From positions 1,302,001-1,366,000 of the forward strand of contig NZ_CP094467.1 of NCBI RefSeq assembly GCF_023347235.1: a DNA stretch of 64,000 nt, read 5' to 3'. The DNA is from Faecalibacterium sp. I4-1-79. Its GTDB lineage: Bacteria > Bacillota > Clostridia > Oscillospirales > Ruminococcaceae. The translations under genes were made by a program, and so were the position numbers. The notes beneath the pieces are model-generated. The model worked only from the letters and a program-made list of their open reading frames with translations, was not told where the DNA came from and searched no databases. Below are positions 9,016 through 18,689 of the stretch, piece by piece. How positions within the stretch are numbered: the stretch's first letter is position 1; each line of letters begins with the position of its first letter.

Positions 9016-10914
9016 GTGAAAGATAAAACCAAGAATACCCCGCAGGTGCTGCTGCGCCGTGCGCTGCTGGTGCTGCTGGATGCAGCCATTGTGGCATTCA
9101 GCTTTTATTTTGCTCTGCTGCTGCGGGCAGACGGTGCCGTGGAGGCCGTGTGGTGGCCCCACAACCGCGCCCTGCTGTACGAAAATCTGCCGTGGATCGT
9201 GGCGGTGTATATCGTCTGCTTTCTGGCGGGCGGGCTGTACTCGGTGCTGTGGAAGTACGCCGGCGAGCGGGATCTGATCCGCCTTGCCGGGATGATCGCC
9301 GTGCCCACCGCCGTGGTGTATGTGGTGAACCGCTGCCTTATCCACGGTGTGCTGTTCAATTCCGCAAACTGCATGGCCTCGGTGCTCATCTTTTTGTTTA
9401 TCGGCGGCAGCCGTCTGGCTTGGCGGCTGTTTTTGAACCACCCGCTGGGTGAGCAGCTGCGCAAGGTGCCCGCCAAAGACCCCAACCGCCCTGTAATGAT
9501 CGTGGGCGCGGGCGAAGCCGGTGCATGGGCCATCAACGTGTGCAAATCCAACAAGGAATACGGTCACGCTGTGGTGGCGGTGGATGATGACCCCACAAAG
9601 CTGAACCAGACCATCCACGGCGTACCGGTCAAGGGCACGCTGGAGGATATCCCGGAGCTGTGCAATCGCTACGGCATCCACAGCATCATCATTGCCATCC
9701 CTACCTTAAAGGGCAGCAAGCTGAGCCATGTCATCGACCTGTGCGTTAGCACTCACTGCGCGGTGCAGGTGCTCAGCGACCCGCAGCTGGTGGGCAGCGG
9801 CGCACCCCAGCAGGAGGTGTTCCGCGAGCTGAACCCCGCCGACTTCCTCTCCCGCGAGGAGGTCACGCTGGATACCGACAAAATCTCCGGCTACCTCACC
9901 GGCAAAACGGTGCTGGTAACGGGCGGCGGCGGCTCTATCGGCAGTGAGCTGTGCCGTCAGGTCATGCGCTTCAAGCCCGGCAAGCTGCTGATCTTTGATA
10001 TCTACGAAAACTGCGCCTACGAGCTGCAGATGGAACTGCAGCAGAAGTACGGCCGCGATATCCCGGTCACGGTGCTCATTGGCTCTATCCGGGATAAAAA
10101 GCGTCTGGACGAGGTTTTTGATACCTACCACCCCACGGTGGTGTTCCATGCTGCGGCGCATAAGCACGTCCCGCTGATGGAGGTAAGCCCTGCCGAGGCG
10201 GTAAAGAACAATGTGCTGGGCACCAAAAACCTGCTGGTCAGCGCCAGCGAGCACGGGGTAGAGCGCTTTGTGCAGCTTTCCACCGATAAGGCCGTGAATC
10301 CCACCAGCGTCATGGGCTGCACCAAGCGCATCTGCGAGATGCTTATCCAGACCTTTGCGGGCAACACGGACATGAAGTGTGTGGCAGTGCGGTTCGGCAA
10401 CGTGCTGGGCAGCCACGGCAGTGTTATCCCGCTGTTTGAAGCCCAGATCAAAAAAGGCGGGCCGGTCACCCTGACCGACCCCAACATCGTGCGCTACTTT
10501 ATGACCATCCCGGAGGCAGCACAGCTGGTGCTGCAGGCGGGTGCACTGGCAGAGAGCGGCAATATCTATGTGCTGGATATGGGCGAGCCGGTGCGCATTA
10601 TGGACTTGGCCAAGCAGCTCATCCGCTTTTACGGCTACGAACCGGGCGTGAATATGGAGATCAAGATCGTGGGCCTGCGCCCCGGTGAGAAGCTTTACGA
10701 AGAGCTGATGATGGACGAGGAGCAGGACAAGATGCGCCGCACCCAGCACAACAAGATCTTTGTGGCAAGCCCCCGTACCATTGATCTGGCTGAGTTCTAC
10801 GAGCAGCTGCAGGCGCTGGAAGCCGCTGCTGCCCACAACGACGAGGGCGTGGTGCGCCAGCTGGCGGCTATGATCCCCACCTTTACCCCCACCCGGGAGA
10901 ACCTGAAACTATAA
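9016..10914 (+). CDS. Membrane NDP-sugar 4,6-dehydratase (CapD/FlaA1/PglF family)
   Basis: Converts a UDP-HexNAc-type sugar to a 4-keto-6-deoxy intermediate for surface glycans. The 632 residues show four N-terminal membrane segments (~10-130), a CoA-binding-like Rossmann segment VMIVGAGEAG (~160), and a second nucleotide-binding motif VTGGGGSIGSE at ~301-311. In the active site the usual Tyr of YxxxK is replaced by Met (M433 with K437 in VMGCTK), as is normal in this membrane-bound subfamily. GTG start at 9016 with AGAGGA upstream. Its own promoter separates it from the flippase, but function is probably linked. UDP-GlcNAc as substrate is inferred from the family. Confidence 0.88.
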   Translation: MKDKTKNTPQVLLRRALLVLLDAAIVAFSFYFALLLRADGAVEAVWWPHNRALLYENLPWIVAVYIVCFLAGGLYSVLWKYAGERDLIRLAGMIAVPTAVVYVVNRCLIHGVLFNSANCMASVLIFLFIGGSRLAWRLFLNHPLGEQLRKVPAKDPNRPVMIVGAGEAGAWAINVCKSNKEYGHAVVAVDDDPTKLNQTIHGVPVKGTLEDIPELCNRYGIHSIIIAIPTLKGSKLSHVIDLCVSTHCAVQVLSDPQLVGSGAPQQEVFRELNPADFLSREEVTLDTDKISGYLTGKTVLVTGGGGSIGSELCRQVMRFKPGKLLIFDIYENCAYELQMELQQKYGRDIPVTVLIGSIRDKKRLDEVFDTYHPTVVFHAAAHKHVPLMEVSPAEAVKNNVLGTKNLLVSASEHGVERFVQLSTDKAVNPTSVMGCTKRICEMLIQTFAGNTDMKCVAVRFGNVLGSHGSVIPLFEAQIKKGGPVTLTDPNIVRYFMTIPEAAQLVLQAGALAESGNIYVLDMGEPVRIMDLAKQLIRFYGYEPGVNMEIKIVGLRPGEKLYEELMMDEEQDKMRRTQHNKIFVASPRTIDLAEFYEQLQALEAAAAHNDEGVVRQLAAMIPTFTPTRENLKL

Positions 10915-10998
10915 CAGCTGGAACTGCGGCACTGGGCCGCATGGGATAGACCGCAGACCGGAACATGCCGGGCTGCGCAAAACGAGAGGGATGTTATT

Positions 10999-12285
10999 AT
11001 GGAAAAGAAACCGTTTCTGACCGAGGCGATGGCACAGGAGATCATCGAGGATGTGCCCACGCCGTTCCACGTCTACGACGAGAAGGGCATCCGGGAGAAT
11101 GTCCGCCGCATCAACAAGGCCTTCAGCTGGAACAATGGCTTCAAGGAGTATTTTGCGGTCAAGGCACTGCCGAACCCTGTCATCCTGCAGATCCTCAAGG
11201 AGGAGGGCTGCGGCGTGGATTGCTCCTCCCTGACCGAGCTGATGCTCAGCGAGGTCTGCGGCTTTACCGGCCACGATATCATGTTCTCCTCCAACCAGAC
11301 CCCTGTGGAGGATATGCAGAAGGCCTACGAGCTGGGCGCCTACATCAATCTGGACGACGCCACCATGGTGGAGTTTCTGGAGCGGGTGGCCGGTGTGCCG
11401 CAGGAGATCTTCTGCCGCTATAACCCCGGCGGAACCTTCCAGCTGGGCGAGAGCGAAGAGGGCTTTCAGGTCATGGACAAGCCCGGCGATGCCAAGTACG
11501 GTATGACCGAGCAGCAGATGATCGACAGCTACAAAAAGCTGATGCAGAAGGGCGCAAAACAGTTCGGCATCCATGCCTTCTTGGCCTCCAACACCATCTC
11601 GGACGCCTACTACCCGGAGCTGGCAGGCATCCTGTTCCAGCTGGCTGTCCGTGTGCAGCAGGCTACCGGTGCGCATATCAGCTACATCAACCTGTCCGGC
11701 GGCGTGGGCATCCCGTACCGCCCGGAGCAGACCGAGAACGACATCATGGCCATTGGCGAGGGTGTACGCCAGAAGTTTGAGGAGATCCTTGTGCCCGCAG
11801 GCATGGGCGATGTGGCCATCTTCACCGAGATGGGCCGCTTTACCACCGGCCCCTACGGTGCGCTGGTGTCCACCGTCATCCACGAAAAGCACATCTATAA
11901 GGAGTACATCGGTCTGGACGCCTGCGCTGCAAACCTGATGCGCCCCGCCATGTACGGCGCTTACCACCACATCACCGTGCTGGGCAAGGAGAACGAGCCC
12001 TGCGACCACAAGTACGACGTGGTGGGCGGTCTGTGCGAGAACAACGACAAGTTTGCCGTTGACCGGATGCTGCCCAAGATCGACATCGGGGATATCCTTT
12101 ATATTCACGATACCGGTGCACATGGCTCCGCTATGGGCTACAACTACAACGGTAAGCTGCACTGCGCCGAGGTGCTGCTGTGCGAGGATGGCTCTCACCG
12201 GCTGATCCGCCGCGCCCAGACCCCCCGCGATTACTTTGCAACGCTGGACTTTTTGCCCTTTATGAAGCCCCTGTTTGAGGACTGA
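10999..12285 (+). CDS. lysA: Diaminopimelate decarboxylase
   Basis: PLP enzyme for the last step of lysine synthesis (meso-DAP to lysine). 428 residues of fold-type III: lysine 55 in FAVKALPNP is the PLP Schiff-base residue, SGGVGIPY contributes to phosphate binding, and GGLCENNDKF (Cys346) supplies the active-site cysteine from the partner subunit. ATG at 10999 follows GAGAGGGATG. It lies 84 bases after the CapD-like gene with no terminator between, so co-transcription is possible. No lysine riboswitch is visible in the short gap. Confidence 0.92.
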   Translation: MEKKPFLTEAMAQEIIEDVPTPFHVYDEKGIRENVRRINKAFSWNNGFKEYFAVKALPNPVILQILKEEGCGVDCSSLTELMLSEVCGFTGHDIMFSSNQTPVEDMQKAYELGAYINLDDATMVEFLERVAGVPQEIFCRYNPGGTFQLGESEEGFQVMDKPGDAKYGMTEQQMIDSYKKLMQKGAKQFGIHAFLASNTISDAYYPELAGILFQLAVRVQQATGAHISYINLSGGVGIPYRPEQTENDIMAIGEGVRQKFEEILVPAGMGDVAIFTEMGRFTTGPYGALVSTVIHEKHIYKEYIGLDACAANLMRPAMYGAYHHITVLGKENEPCDHKYDVVGGLCENNDKFAVDRMLPKIDIGDILYIHDTGAHGSAMGYNYNGKLHCAEVLLCEDGSHRLIRRAQTPRDYFATLDFLPFMKPLFED

Positions 12286-12310
12286 TTCTGATAAAAACGA
12301 GGTGTGACCC

Positions 12311-12709
12311 ATGTTTTTTGGCTTTCAGCTTACCCTTGGCCTGATGATGGCCTTTTACGGTTTTTCGGTGATGAAAAATCCCCGCGTGTGGGGCGATCAG
12401 GGGCGCAGGGCGGTCAAGGCCGAAAACTTTGAGGAATACTGCCGCCAGAACGGCCAGTTCTTTTTAAAGGCGGGCTGTGTTGTGGCGGTGATCGGTGCAC
12501 TGGATGCTCTGGTCACGCTGGATGCGCTGCTGTACGCGCTGCTGTACATTTTTGGCTTGGCCTTTGCCTTCTACCCCCTTACCCGCTGGTGCAAGCAGAA
12601 CGAGGGCTTCTCCTGGCCGTGGCCCCACGTCCAGAGCGAGAAAAAGCGCATCAAAGAGCTGCGCCGCGAGCAGGAAGAACAGCAGAATGAGGAAAAAGGG
12701 GAGAAGTGA
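12311..12709 (+). CDS. Small membrane protein of unknown function
   Basis: A 132-residue protein. It has one hydrophobic helix at the N-terminus (~1-20), two closely spaced helices at ~57-96, and a highly charged Lys/Glu/Arg-rich C-terminal tail likely in the cytoplasm. I do not recognise a family with certainty; the layout resembles small DUF-type membrane proteins of Firmicutes. It sits 25 bases after lysA with GAGGTGTGACCC before the ATG and ends at a strong terminator, so it is the last gene of the lysA unit. Confidence 0.7.
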   Translation: MFFGFQLTLGLMMAFYGFSVMKNPRVWGDQGRRAVKAENFEEYCRQNGQFFLKAGCVVAVIGALDALVTLDALLYALLYIFGLAFAFYPLTRWCKQNEGFSWPWPHVQSEKKRIKELRREQEEQQNEEKGEK

Positions 12710-12732
12710 TCTTCCTGAATAGATAGCAAAAG

Positions 12733-12776
12733 AACAGCTCCCGGTCACGCCGCTGACGTGACCGGGAGCTGTTTTA
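12733..12776. terminator. Bidirectional terminator between convergent units
   Basis: A 17-bp perfect stem (AACAGCTCCCGGTCACG and its complement) with a 7-base loop. A-rich and T-rich flanks let it serve both the lysA unit (plus) and the SPFH unit (minus). Confidence 0.9.
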
Positions 12777-12798
12777 CTGTTTGCGGATAAGCGGGTGC

Positions 12799-13704
12799 TT
12801 ACTCGGCATCCTTCGGGTCGGTCATCAATTCCTTGATGCTGGGCACAACGCCGCCCAGATTCTGCAGCTCAGAGGGGATGATGATCTTGGTAGCCTTGCC
12901 GTTGGCGACTTTAGCCAGCGCTTCAAGGCTGCGGATGGCCAGCACCTTGTCGCTGGGCATGGCCTCGTTCAGCAGACGGATGGCATCGGCGTTGGCCTTC
13001 TGCACAGCCAGAATGGCCTGCGCTTCGCCCTCGGCCTCCAGAATGCGCTGCTGCTTCACGGCATCGGCGCGCAGAATGGCGGCTTCCTTTTCGCCCTCTG
13101 CGGCGGTAATGGCGGCCTGCTTTTCACCGTCTGCCTTCAGGATGACGGCGCGCTTCTCGCGCTCAGCCTTCATCTGCTTTTCCATGGCTTCCTGAATCTC
13201 CCGCGGCGGGATGATGTTCTTCACCTCCACGCGGTTCACCTTGATGCCCCACTTATCGGTGGCTTCGTCAAGGATGGCGGTGATCTTGCCGTTGATGACA
13301 TCGCGGCTGGTCAGGGTGTGATCCAGTTCCATCTCACCGATGATGTTGCGCAGGGTGGTGGCAGAAAGGCTCTCGATGGCGGCAATGGGCTGGTTGACAC
13401 CGTAGGTGTACAGCTTTGCGTCCATGACCTGAAAGAACACCACGGTGTCGATCTGCATGGTCACGTTATCGCGGGTGATCACAGGCTGAGGGGGAAAGTC
13501 TGCAACCTGCTCCTTCAGGCTTACCTTTTTGGCAATGCGCTCAATAAAGGGAATCTTGACGTGCAGGCCGGCAGTCCATGTATCGGAGTAGCTGCCCAGC
13601 CGCTCAATGACATATACCTTGGACTGCGGCACGATGACGATGTTGGAAACAATGACCAGCACCAGAACAAAAACAAGCGCAAGGATGACAAAAAACAGAA
13701 CCAT
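12799..13704 (-). CDS. SPFH/band 7 membrane scaffold protein (stomatin/QmcA-like)
   Basis: 301 residues: one N-terminal membrane anchor (~1-24), an SPFH domain (~25-190), and an Ala/Glu/Lys-rich coiled coil (~170-240) typical of stomatin-type oligomers. Such proteins form membrane microdomain scaffolds and often affect membrane proteases. The partner NfeD-like gene lies directly upstream (15-base gap), the standard stomatin-NfeD operon pairing, which supports the call. Confidence 0.88.
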   Translation of the reverse strand: MVLFFVILALVFVLVLVIVSNIVIVPQSKVYVIERLGSYSDTWTAGLHVKIPFIERIAKKVSLKEQVADFPPQPVITRDNVTMQIDTVVFFQVMDAKLYTYGVNQPIAAIESLSATTLRNIIGEMELDHTLTSRDVINGKITAILDEATDKWGIKVNRVEVKNIIPPREIQEAMEKQMKAEREKRAVILKADGEKQAAITAAEGEKEAAILRADAVKQQRILEAEGEAQAILAVQKANADAIRLLNEAMPSDKVLAIRSLEALAKVANGKATKIIIPSELQNLGGVVPSIKELMTDPKDAE

Positions 13705-13719
13705 AGTGCATCTCCTTTG

Positions 13720-14181
13720 TCAGGTTGTTGTGTGGGGGTTACGGCTTTCGGTCAGAACAGGCTCTACGATGAGCAGGGTGCTGTGGATCTCGGTAACGCG
13801 GCAAAGCGCACCGGGGCCAAGGGTGTCGCCGGGGGTGGCGCAGCGGGCATTCCAGTCCACGCCGTCCAGCCGCACCCGGCCGGGGACTTCGGCGGTGACA
13901 GGGGAAAGCACGATGGCCTCTCGTCCCAGATTGCGGTCGCCGTTGGTGGCGGTATGCTTGAGCCGCAGCTTTGCCGCCAGCGGGCGGAAGGCTGCAAGGC
14001 ACAGGATACTTACCACCAGAAAGACCACCGCCTGTACCCGGAACGACCCGGTGAACACACAGCACAGCAACGCGGCGGCAGAGCCGATGGCAAACCAGAT
14101 GGAGGTCATATTAAAGGTACTGGCCTCCAGTGCCAGAAAGCCCACGGCTGCAGCCAGCCAGAGAATAGGGGAGATCTGCAT
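13720..14181 (-). CDS. NfeD-like membrane protein
   Basis: 153 residues: two or three hydrophobic N-terminal segments (~5-65) and a C-terminal OB-fold-like domain (~80-145; GREAIVLSPV ... VRLDGVDWNA) characteristic of the short NfeD1b class. It works as the partner of SPFH proteins in membrane organisation. First gene of the two-gene minus-strand operon; AAGGAGG lies 9 bases before the ATG. Confidence 0.85.
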   Translation of the reverse strand: MQISPILWLAAAVGFLALEASTFNMTSIWFAIGSAAALLCCVFTGSFRVQAVVFLVVSILCLAAFRPLAAKLRLKHTATNGDRNLGREAIVLSPVTAEVPGRVRLDGVDWNARCATPGDTLGPGALCRVTEIHSTLLIVEPVLTESRNPHTTT

Positions 14182-14205
14182 GGTATGTTACCTCCTTATG
14201 CTGCT

Positions 14206-14236
14206 ATTATACGGCATCCCCTTGGGGGAATGTCAA
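14206..14236 (-). promoter_or_regulatory. Promoter of the nfeD-SPFH operon with 19-bp spacer
   Basis: Consensus TTGACA (14236-14231) and TATAAT (14211-14206) are 19 bases apart, longer than the usual 17. The spacer contains an inverted repeat of the form CCCC-AA-GGGG. A long spacer with a central dyad is the arrangement used by MerR-family activators; no such regulator is encoded nearby. Confidence 0.55.
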
Positions 14237-14304
14237 GAGCTTTTTACTGGAACGTTGCACAGAAAACAAAATATAGACAAAAATGGAAAAGAAAGGATGA
14301 AAAT

Positions 14305-14341
14305 GGGACAGCAAAACACCCAAAAGGTATTTCGCTGTCCC
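14305..14341 (-). terminator. Terminator of the GH13 gene
   Basis: GGGACAGC/GCTGTCCC stem, extended internally by ACC/GGT pairing, followed by ATTTT on the minus strand. Confidence 0.6.
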
Positions 14342-14352
14342 GAAAAATTGAT

Positions 14353-16209
14353 TTACTGGATATCGTAGTAGCTGTGGTTGGGGTTGTGACCGTTTTCCTC
14401 CACCACGATGGTAAAGCCCATGGGGTTTACCTCGGTGTGCTTGCCACTGGCCAGCGGCTCCACGATGATGTGCTCAGAGCGGTTCACGATGATCTCCGCA
14501 GTCTCGGTCTTACCGATGCGCTGGTAGTGCAAAATGCCGTCCTCAGCCCGCAGCACCCGCAGTTCACCGGTGCGGAAGGCCTCGCAGCTGTGGCGCAGCT
14601 GCGCCAGCTGTGCCAGCACCGGGCGCAGCCGCTCCTCGTGGCTGTCCCAGCAGAAGAAGGCGCGGTTGAAGGGGTCGCGGTAGCCCTGCATCCCGATCTC
14701 ATCGCCGTAGTACAGGCATGGTACGCCGGGCAGGGTGTAGATGATGGCATACGCCATGCGCAGGCGCAGCATCCCTTCCTCGTAGGCTTCGCCGGTCACG
14801 CTGCGGCCGCTCTGCCACTCCCGGCCGCGTCCGTTGGCGGGCTCGTCCGCAATCACGGTCAGGGCACGCTCGGTGTCGTGGGTGGACAAAAAGTTCAGTG
14901 CCGTGTTGATGGCAGGGGCAGGGTAGTGCTCGCAGATGGAAAGGATCTCGTTGGCGGCCTGCTGGGCGGGCTTTCCCTTTACAAAATCCAGCACGGAGTT
15001 CTTGAAGGGGTAGTTCATCACGCTGTCCAGCCCCTTGCCCAGCAGGTAGGTGCGGCGGTGGTCAAAGCCGAACTTGGTTGTGGCGTCCTCCCATACCTCG
15101 CCCAGTAAAAACTTCTCCGGGCTTACCCGCTTGACGGCGGTGCGGATCTTCTCGATGAACGCGTCCGGCAGCTCATCGGCCACATCCAGCCGGAAACCGG
15201 CAGCACCCCGGCGCAGCCATGTGTCGATGACGCCGCCCTCGCCGGTGATGAACTCCACAAAGGAGGGGGTCTCCTCGTTGACCTCCGGCAGGGTCTCGAA
15301 GCCCCACCAGCTGCGGTAGCCGCCCTTGTACTTGGGGTCAAAGTCGTACCAACTGCGGTAGGGGGAGTTGGGGTCGCGGTAAGCGCCGCCCTCGCCGTAG
15401 CGTCCCTCGCGGTTGAAATACCGGCTGTCGGAGCCGGTGTGGCTGAACACACCGTCCAGTACGATGCCGATGCCGTACTTGGCGGCCTCGCGGCAGAGCA
15501 CCTCAAACTCTTCGTTGGTTCCCAGCAGCGGATCCACGTTCAGGTAGTCGGCGGTGTTGTAGCGGTGGTTGGAGTGCGCTTCAAAGATGGGGTTCAGGTA
15601 CAGGTAATCCACGCCCATCTCCCGCAGGTAGGGCAGCTTTATGCGGATGCCCTCTAAATCGCCGCCGAAGTAGTCCTCGTTCAGGTGGCCGCCGGTCTCG
15701 TTGGGCTGCCAGAAGGGTTCGGCGTGCTTATCGGCCTGATACAGCCGGTCCGGGAAGGGCATGGGCTTGTTCTCAATGCCTTCACAGAACCGATCCGGGA
15801 AGATCTGGTAGAACACCTTGCCCTTGATGCACTCCGGCGTCTGGAAATCCGGCTCGTAGACCGTGATCTGCCAGCTTTCGCCCTCCTGCCAGCTGACAAC
15901 GCCGCAGTTGTCTGCCCCGCGCACGATGCGGCGGAAGTCAGTATACAGGTCAAAGTAATAAAAGTATAAGCCCGGGTCGCCCAGCATAACGTCCACCGAA
16001 AAATGGTTCTGATGGGGTGTCTGACCGTCAAATTTCATGCGGTAGTGCACGGGCACATCGTATTTGCCCTCCTTTTGCAGTACAAGGTGCGGGTCCACAT
16101 AGCCCAGCTCCTCGGGAATGCACAGGGCCAGGTGCACGGTCTGCCCGGCGCGCACGGCACCAAAGGGCTGCTTAAAGTAGGGGTCGTAGCTGTTGAACAG
16201 ACAAGACAA
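14353..16209 (-). CDS. GH13 alpha-glycosidase (neopullulanase/cyclomaltodextrinase-like)
   Basis: Hydrolyses alpha-1,4 (and possibly alpha-1,6) glucans or maltodextrins. 618 residues: N-terminal beta-sandwich domain (~1-125), (beta/alpha)8 barrel, small C-terminal domain. The catalytic triad of family GH13 is intact: nucleophile Asp342 in GFRLDVADE, acid/base Glu371 in GEVWED, third carboxylate Asp445 in STHDTER. No signal peptide, so cytoplasmic. Start TTG at 16209, with AAAGGA 9 bases upstream; no ATG fits the domain. It follows glgP after a terminator, so it is either expressed by read-through or from an unseen promoter. The pair points to glycogen/maltodextrin breakdown. Confidence 0.88.
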   Translation of the reverse strand: MSCLFNSYDPYFKQPFGAVRAGQTVHLALCIPEELGYVDPHLVLQKEGKYDVPVHYRMKFDGQTPHQNHFSVDVMLGDPGLYFYYFDLYTDFRRIVRGADNCGVVSWQEGESWQITVYEPDFQTPECIKGKVFYQIFPDRFCEGIENKPMPFPDRLYQADKHAEPFWQPNETGGHLNEDYFGGDLEGIRIKLPYLREMGVDYLYLNPIFEAHSNHRYNTADYLNVDPLLGTNEEFEVLCREAAKYGIGIVLDGVFSHTGSDSRYFNREGRYGEGGAYRDPNSPYRSWYDFDPKYKGGYRSWWGFETLPEVNEETPSFVEFITGEGGVIDTWLRRGAAGFRLDVADELPDAFIEKIRTAVKRVSPEKFLLGEVWEDATTKFGFDHRRTYLLGKGLDSVMNYPFKNSVLDFVKGKPAQQAANEILSICEHYPAPAINTALNFLSTHDTERALTVIADEPANGRGREWQSGRSVTGEAYEEGMLRLRMAYAIIYTLPGVPCLYYGDEIGMQGYRDPFNRAFFCWDSHEERLRPVLAQLAQLRHSCEAFRTGELRVLRAEDGILHYQRIGKTETAEIIVNRSEHIIVEPLASGKHTEVNPMGFTIVVEENGHNPNHSYYDIQ

Positions 16210-16227
16210 AAAAGATCGTCCTTTCTC

Positions 16228-16263
16228 AAAAAAGCCCCGGCGGGCGAAATGCCACCGGGGCTT
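16228..16263 (-). terminator. Terminator after glgP
   Basis: AAAGCCCCGG/CCGGGGCTTT stem then TTTT on the minus strand, between glgP and the GH13 gene. Partial read-through would set the ratio of the two enzymes. Confidence 0.8.
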
Positions 16264-16283
16264 TGCGGTTTTACAAAGGGAAA

Positions 16284-18689
16284 TTACTTGCCCATGGGCA
16301 CGGGGGAAGCGTACCAGATATCGCGGGCGTAGTCCAGCACGGCGCGGTCTGCGCTGAAGATGCCGCTGTTGGCAATGTTCTTCAGGCTCATGCGGGCCCA
16401 GGTCTCGCGGTCAGCATACAGCTTCTGCAGGTCGGCCTGTGCACGGCGGTAGTCCTTGAAGTCGGCCATGACCATGTACGGGTCGCTGCTGCGCAGGTTC
16501 TCGGTGACCTCGTGGAAGTTCTCGCCGTTCCAGCCGCGCTCCAGGAAGTTCAGGGCGCTGTTGGCCACATCGTCGCCCATGATAAAGGCGTTGGGGTGGT
16601 AGCCCACCTGCTTCAGGTTGTTCACCTCGGGGGTCAGCATACCGAAGATCAGCTCGTTCTCCTTGCCGGCAGCATCGGCGATCTCCACGTTTGCACCGTC
16701 CAGAGTGCCCAGCGTGATGGCGCCGTTCAGCATGAACTTCATGTTGCCGGTACCGGAAGCCTCGGTGCCTGCCAGAGAGATCTGCTCAGAGACCTCAGCG
16801 GCGGGCATCAGATGCTCGCTCAGGGAGACGCAGTACTCCTCCAGATAGACCACGCGCAGCTTGTCGCGCACAGCGGGGTCGTTGTTGATCAGATCGCCCA
16901 GCTTGCAGATCATGCGGATCATCTGCTTTGCCATGTAGTAGCCGGGAGCAGCCTTTGCGCCGAAGATGTAGGTCTTGGGGATAAAGTCGGCGTTGGGGTT
17001 CTCCTTCAGGTACAGGTACTGTGCAGCGATGTTCAGCGCATTCAGGTGCTGGCGCTTGTACTCGTGCATACGCTTGACCTGACAGTCAAAGATGGAATTG
17101 GGGTCGATGACCTGACCGGTGCTCTTTGCCAGATAGCTTGCAAAATCCTTCTTGTTGGCCAGCTTGATCTCGTTCAGCTTCTTCAGCACGGTCTTGTCGT
17201 CAGCGTACTTGTTCAGCTTGGTCAGATCGGAAGCATCGTGCTTGTAGCCGTCGCCGATGGTCTCGTCCAGCAGCTTGCACAGGCCGGGGTTAGAGGCCAG
17301 CAGCCAGCGGCGGTATGCAATGCCGTTGGTCACGTTCTTGAAGGCGTTGGGCTTGAACAGGTAGTAATCGTGGAAAACGCTCTCCTTGATGATCTCGCTG
17401 TGCAGCTTGGAAACGCCGTTGATGCTGTTGGCAGTGTAGGCGCAGATATTGGCCATGCGCACCTGATTGTCGCCGATCAGTGCCATGTAGTCGATCTTGC
17501 CCTGATCGCCGGGGAAGGCCTTTGCCAGCTCCTCGCGGGCGCGGCGGTCCATCTCCACCACGATCTGGTAGATGCGGGGCAGGGTCATCTTGAAGATGTC
17601 CACGTTCCACTTTTCCAGAGCTTCGGCCATAACGGTGTGGTTGGTGTAGGAGAACACCTTCTGGCAGATGCTGAAGGCCTTGTCCCAGTCAAAGCCGCAC
17701 TCGTCCAGCAGGATGCGCATCATTTCGGGGATGGCCAGGGTGGGGTGGGTGTCGTTCAGCTGGATGGCGACCTTGTCGGGCAGGTTCTCCAGCGTAGCGT
17801 AGCTGGACAGATGGTTCTGCACGATATCACCGATAGAAGCAGCGGACAGGAAGTACTGCTGGCGCAGGCGCAGGATCTTGCCCTCAACATGGTTGTCGTT
17901 GGGGTACAGCACCTTGGAGATGAGCTCGGCGTTGGCGTTCTTGCTCATAGCGGTGTTGTAGTTGCCCAGAGAGAAGCTGGACATATCAAAGTCCGGGGCC
18001 TTTGCCTGCCACAGACGCAGCTTTGCAACGCCCTTTCCATCGTAGCCCTGCACATACATATCGGAGGGAATGGCCATGACGCTGTTGTAGTTGGTGTGCT
18101 GGATGTAGTGGAAGCCGTTGTCCCAGTTCTCGTGGATCTCGCCGTCAAAACGGATCTCCACAGCCTGATCCGGGTGGCTCTTCAGCCACACCTGACCGCC
18201 GGGCAGCCAGGTGTCGGCGCGCTCCTGCTGCCAGCCGTCCACGATCTTCTGCTTGAAGATGCCGTACTCGTACAGGATGGAGTAGCCGGTGCCGCAGATA
18301 TCGGTGGTGGCCATGCCGTCCAGATAGCAGGCTGCCAGACGGCCCAGACCGCCGTTGCCAAGGCCTGCATCGGGCTCTTCCTCAAAAATGCTGTCCAGAT
18401 TGATGTCGGCGTCAGCCAGTGCCTTCTTGGCAACCTCGTCCAGACCCAGATTGAACAGGCTCATCTTCAGGCTGCGGCCCATCAAAAACTCCATGCAGAG
18501 GTAGTAGACCTGCTTGGTGCCGGTGCCGATGGCCTTGGACTGGAACTTTTTGTGGTTCTCGCTCATCATCTGACGGCAGATCAGAGCCAGAGAACGGTAG
18601 ATCTGCTGGTTGGATGCAACATTCAGCTCCACACCGTACTCACTGGTGAGCTTGTCCTGAAGAATTTTGCCAAATTCTTTTGATGTCAT
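16284..18689 (-). CDS. glgP: Glycogen/starch phosphorylase
   Basis: PLP-dependent phosphorolysis of alpha-1,4-glucan to glucose-1-phosphate. 801 residues, normal for GT35 enzymes. The PLP lysine is residue 651 in EASGTGNMKFMLNG; EPDAGLGNGGLGRLAACYLD near residues 105-125 is the conserved active-site loop. ATG at 18689 follows AGGAGC. A good promoter lies about 100 bases upstream. Downstream GH13 enzyme fits the same pathway. Confidence 0.96.
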   Translation of the reverse strand: MTSKEFGKILQDKLTSEYGVELNVASNQQIYRSLALICRQMMSENHKKFQSKAIGTGTKQVYYLCMEFLMGRSLKMSLFNLGLDEVAKKALADADINLDSIFEEEPDAGLGNGGLGRLAACYLDGMATTDICGTGYSILYEYGIFKQKIVDGWQQERADTWLPGGQVWLKSHPDQAVEIRFDGEIHENWDNGFHYIQHTNYNSVMAIPSDMYVQGYDGKGVAKLRLWQAKAPDFDMSSFSLGNYNTAMSKNANAELISKVLYPNDNHVEGKILRLRQQYFLSAASIGDIVQNHLSSYATLENLPDKVAIQLNDTHPTLAIPEMMRILLDECGFDWDKAFSICQKVFSYTNHTVMAEALEKWNVDIFKMTLPRIYQIVVEMDRRAREELAKAFPGDQGKIDYMALIGDNQVRMANICAYTANSINGVSKLHSEIIKESVFHDYYLFKPNAFKNVTNGIAYRRWLLASNPGLCKLLDETIGDGYKHDASDLTKLNKYADDKTVLKKLNEIKLANKKDFASYLAKSTGQVIDPNSIFDCQVKRMHEYKRQHLNALNIAAQYLYLKENPNADFIPKTYIFGAKAAPGYYMAKQMIRMICKLGDLINNDPAVRDKLRVVYLEEYCVSLSEHLMPAAEVSEQISLAGTEASGTGNMKFMLNGAITLGTLDGANVEIADAAGKENELIFGMLTPEVNNLKQVGYHPNAFIMGDDVANSALNFLERGWNGENFHEVTENLRSSDPYMVMADFKDYRRAQADLQKLYADRETWARMSLKNIANSGIFSADRAVLDYARDIWYASPVPMGK

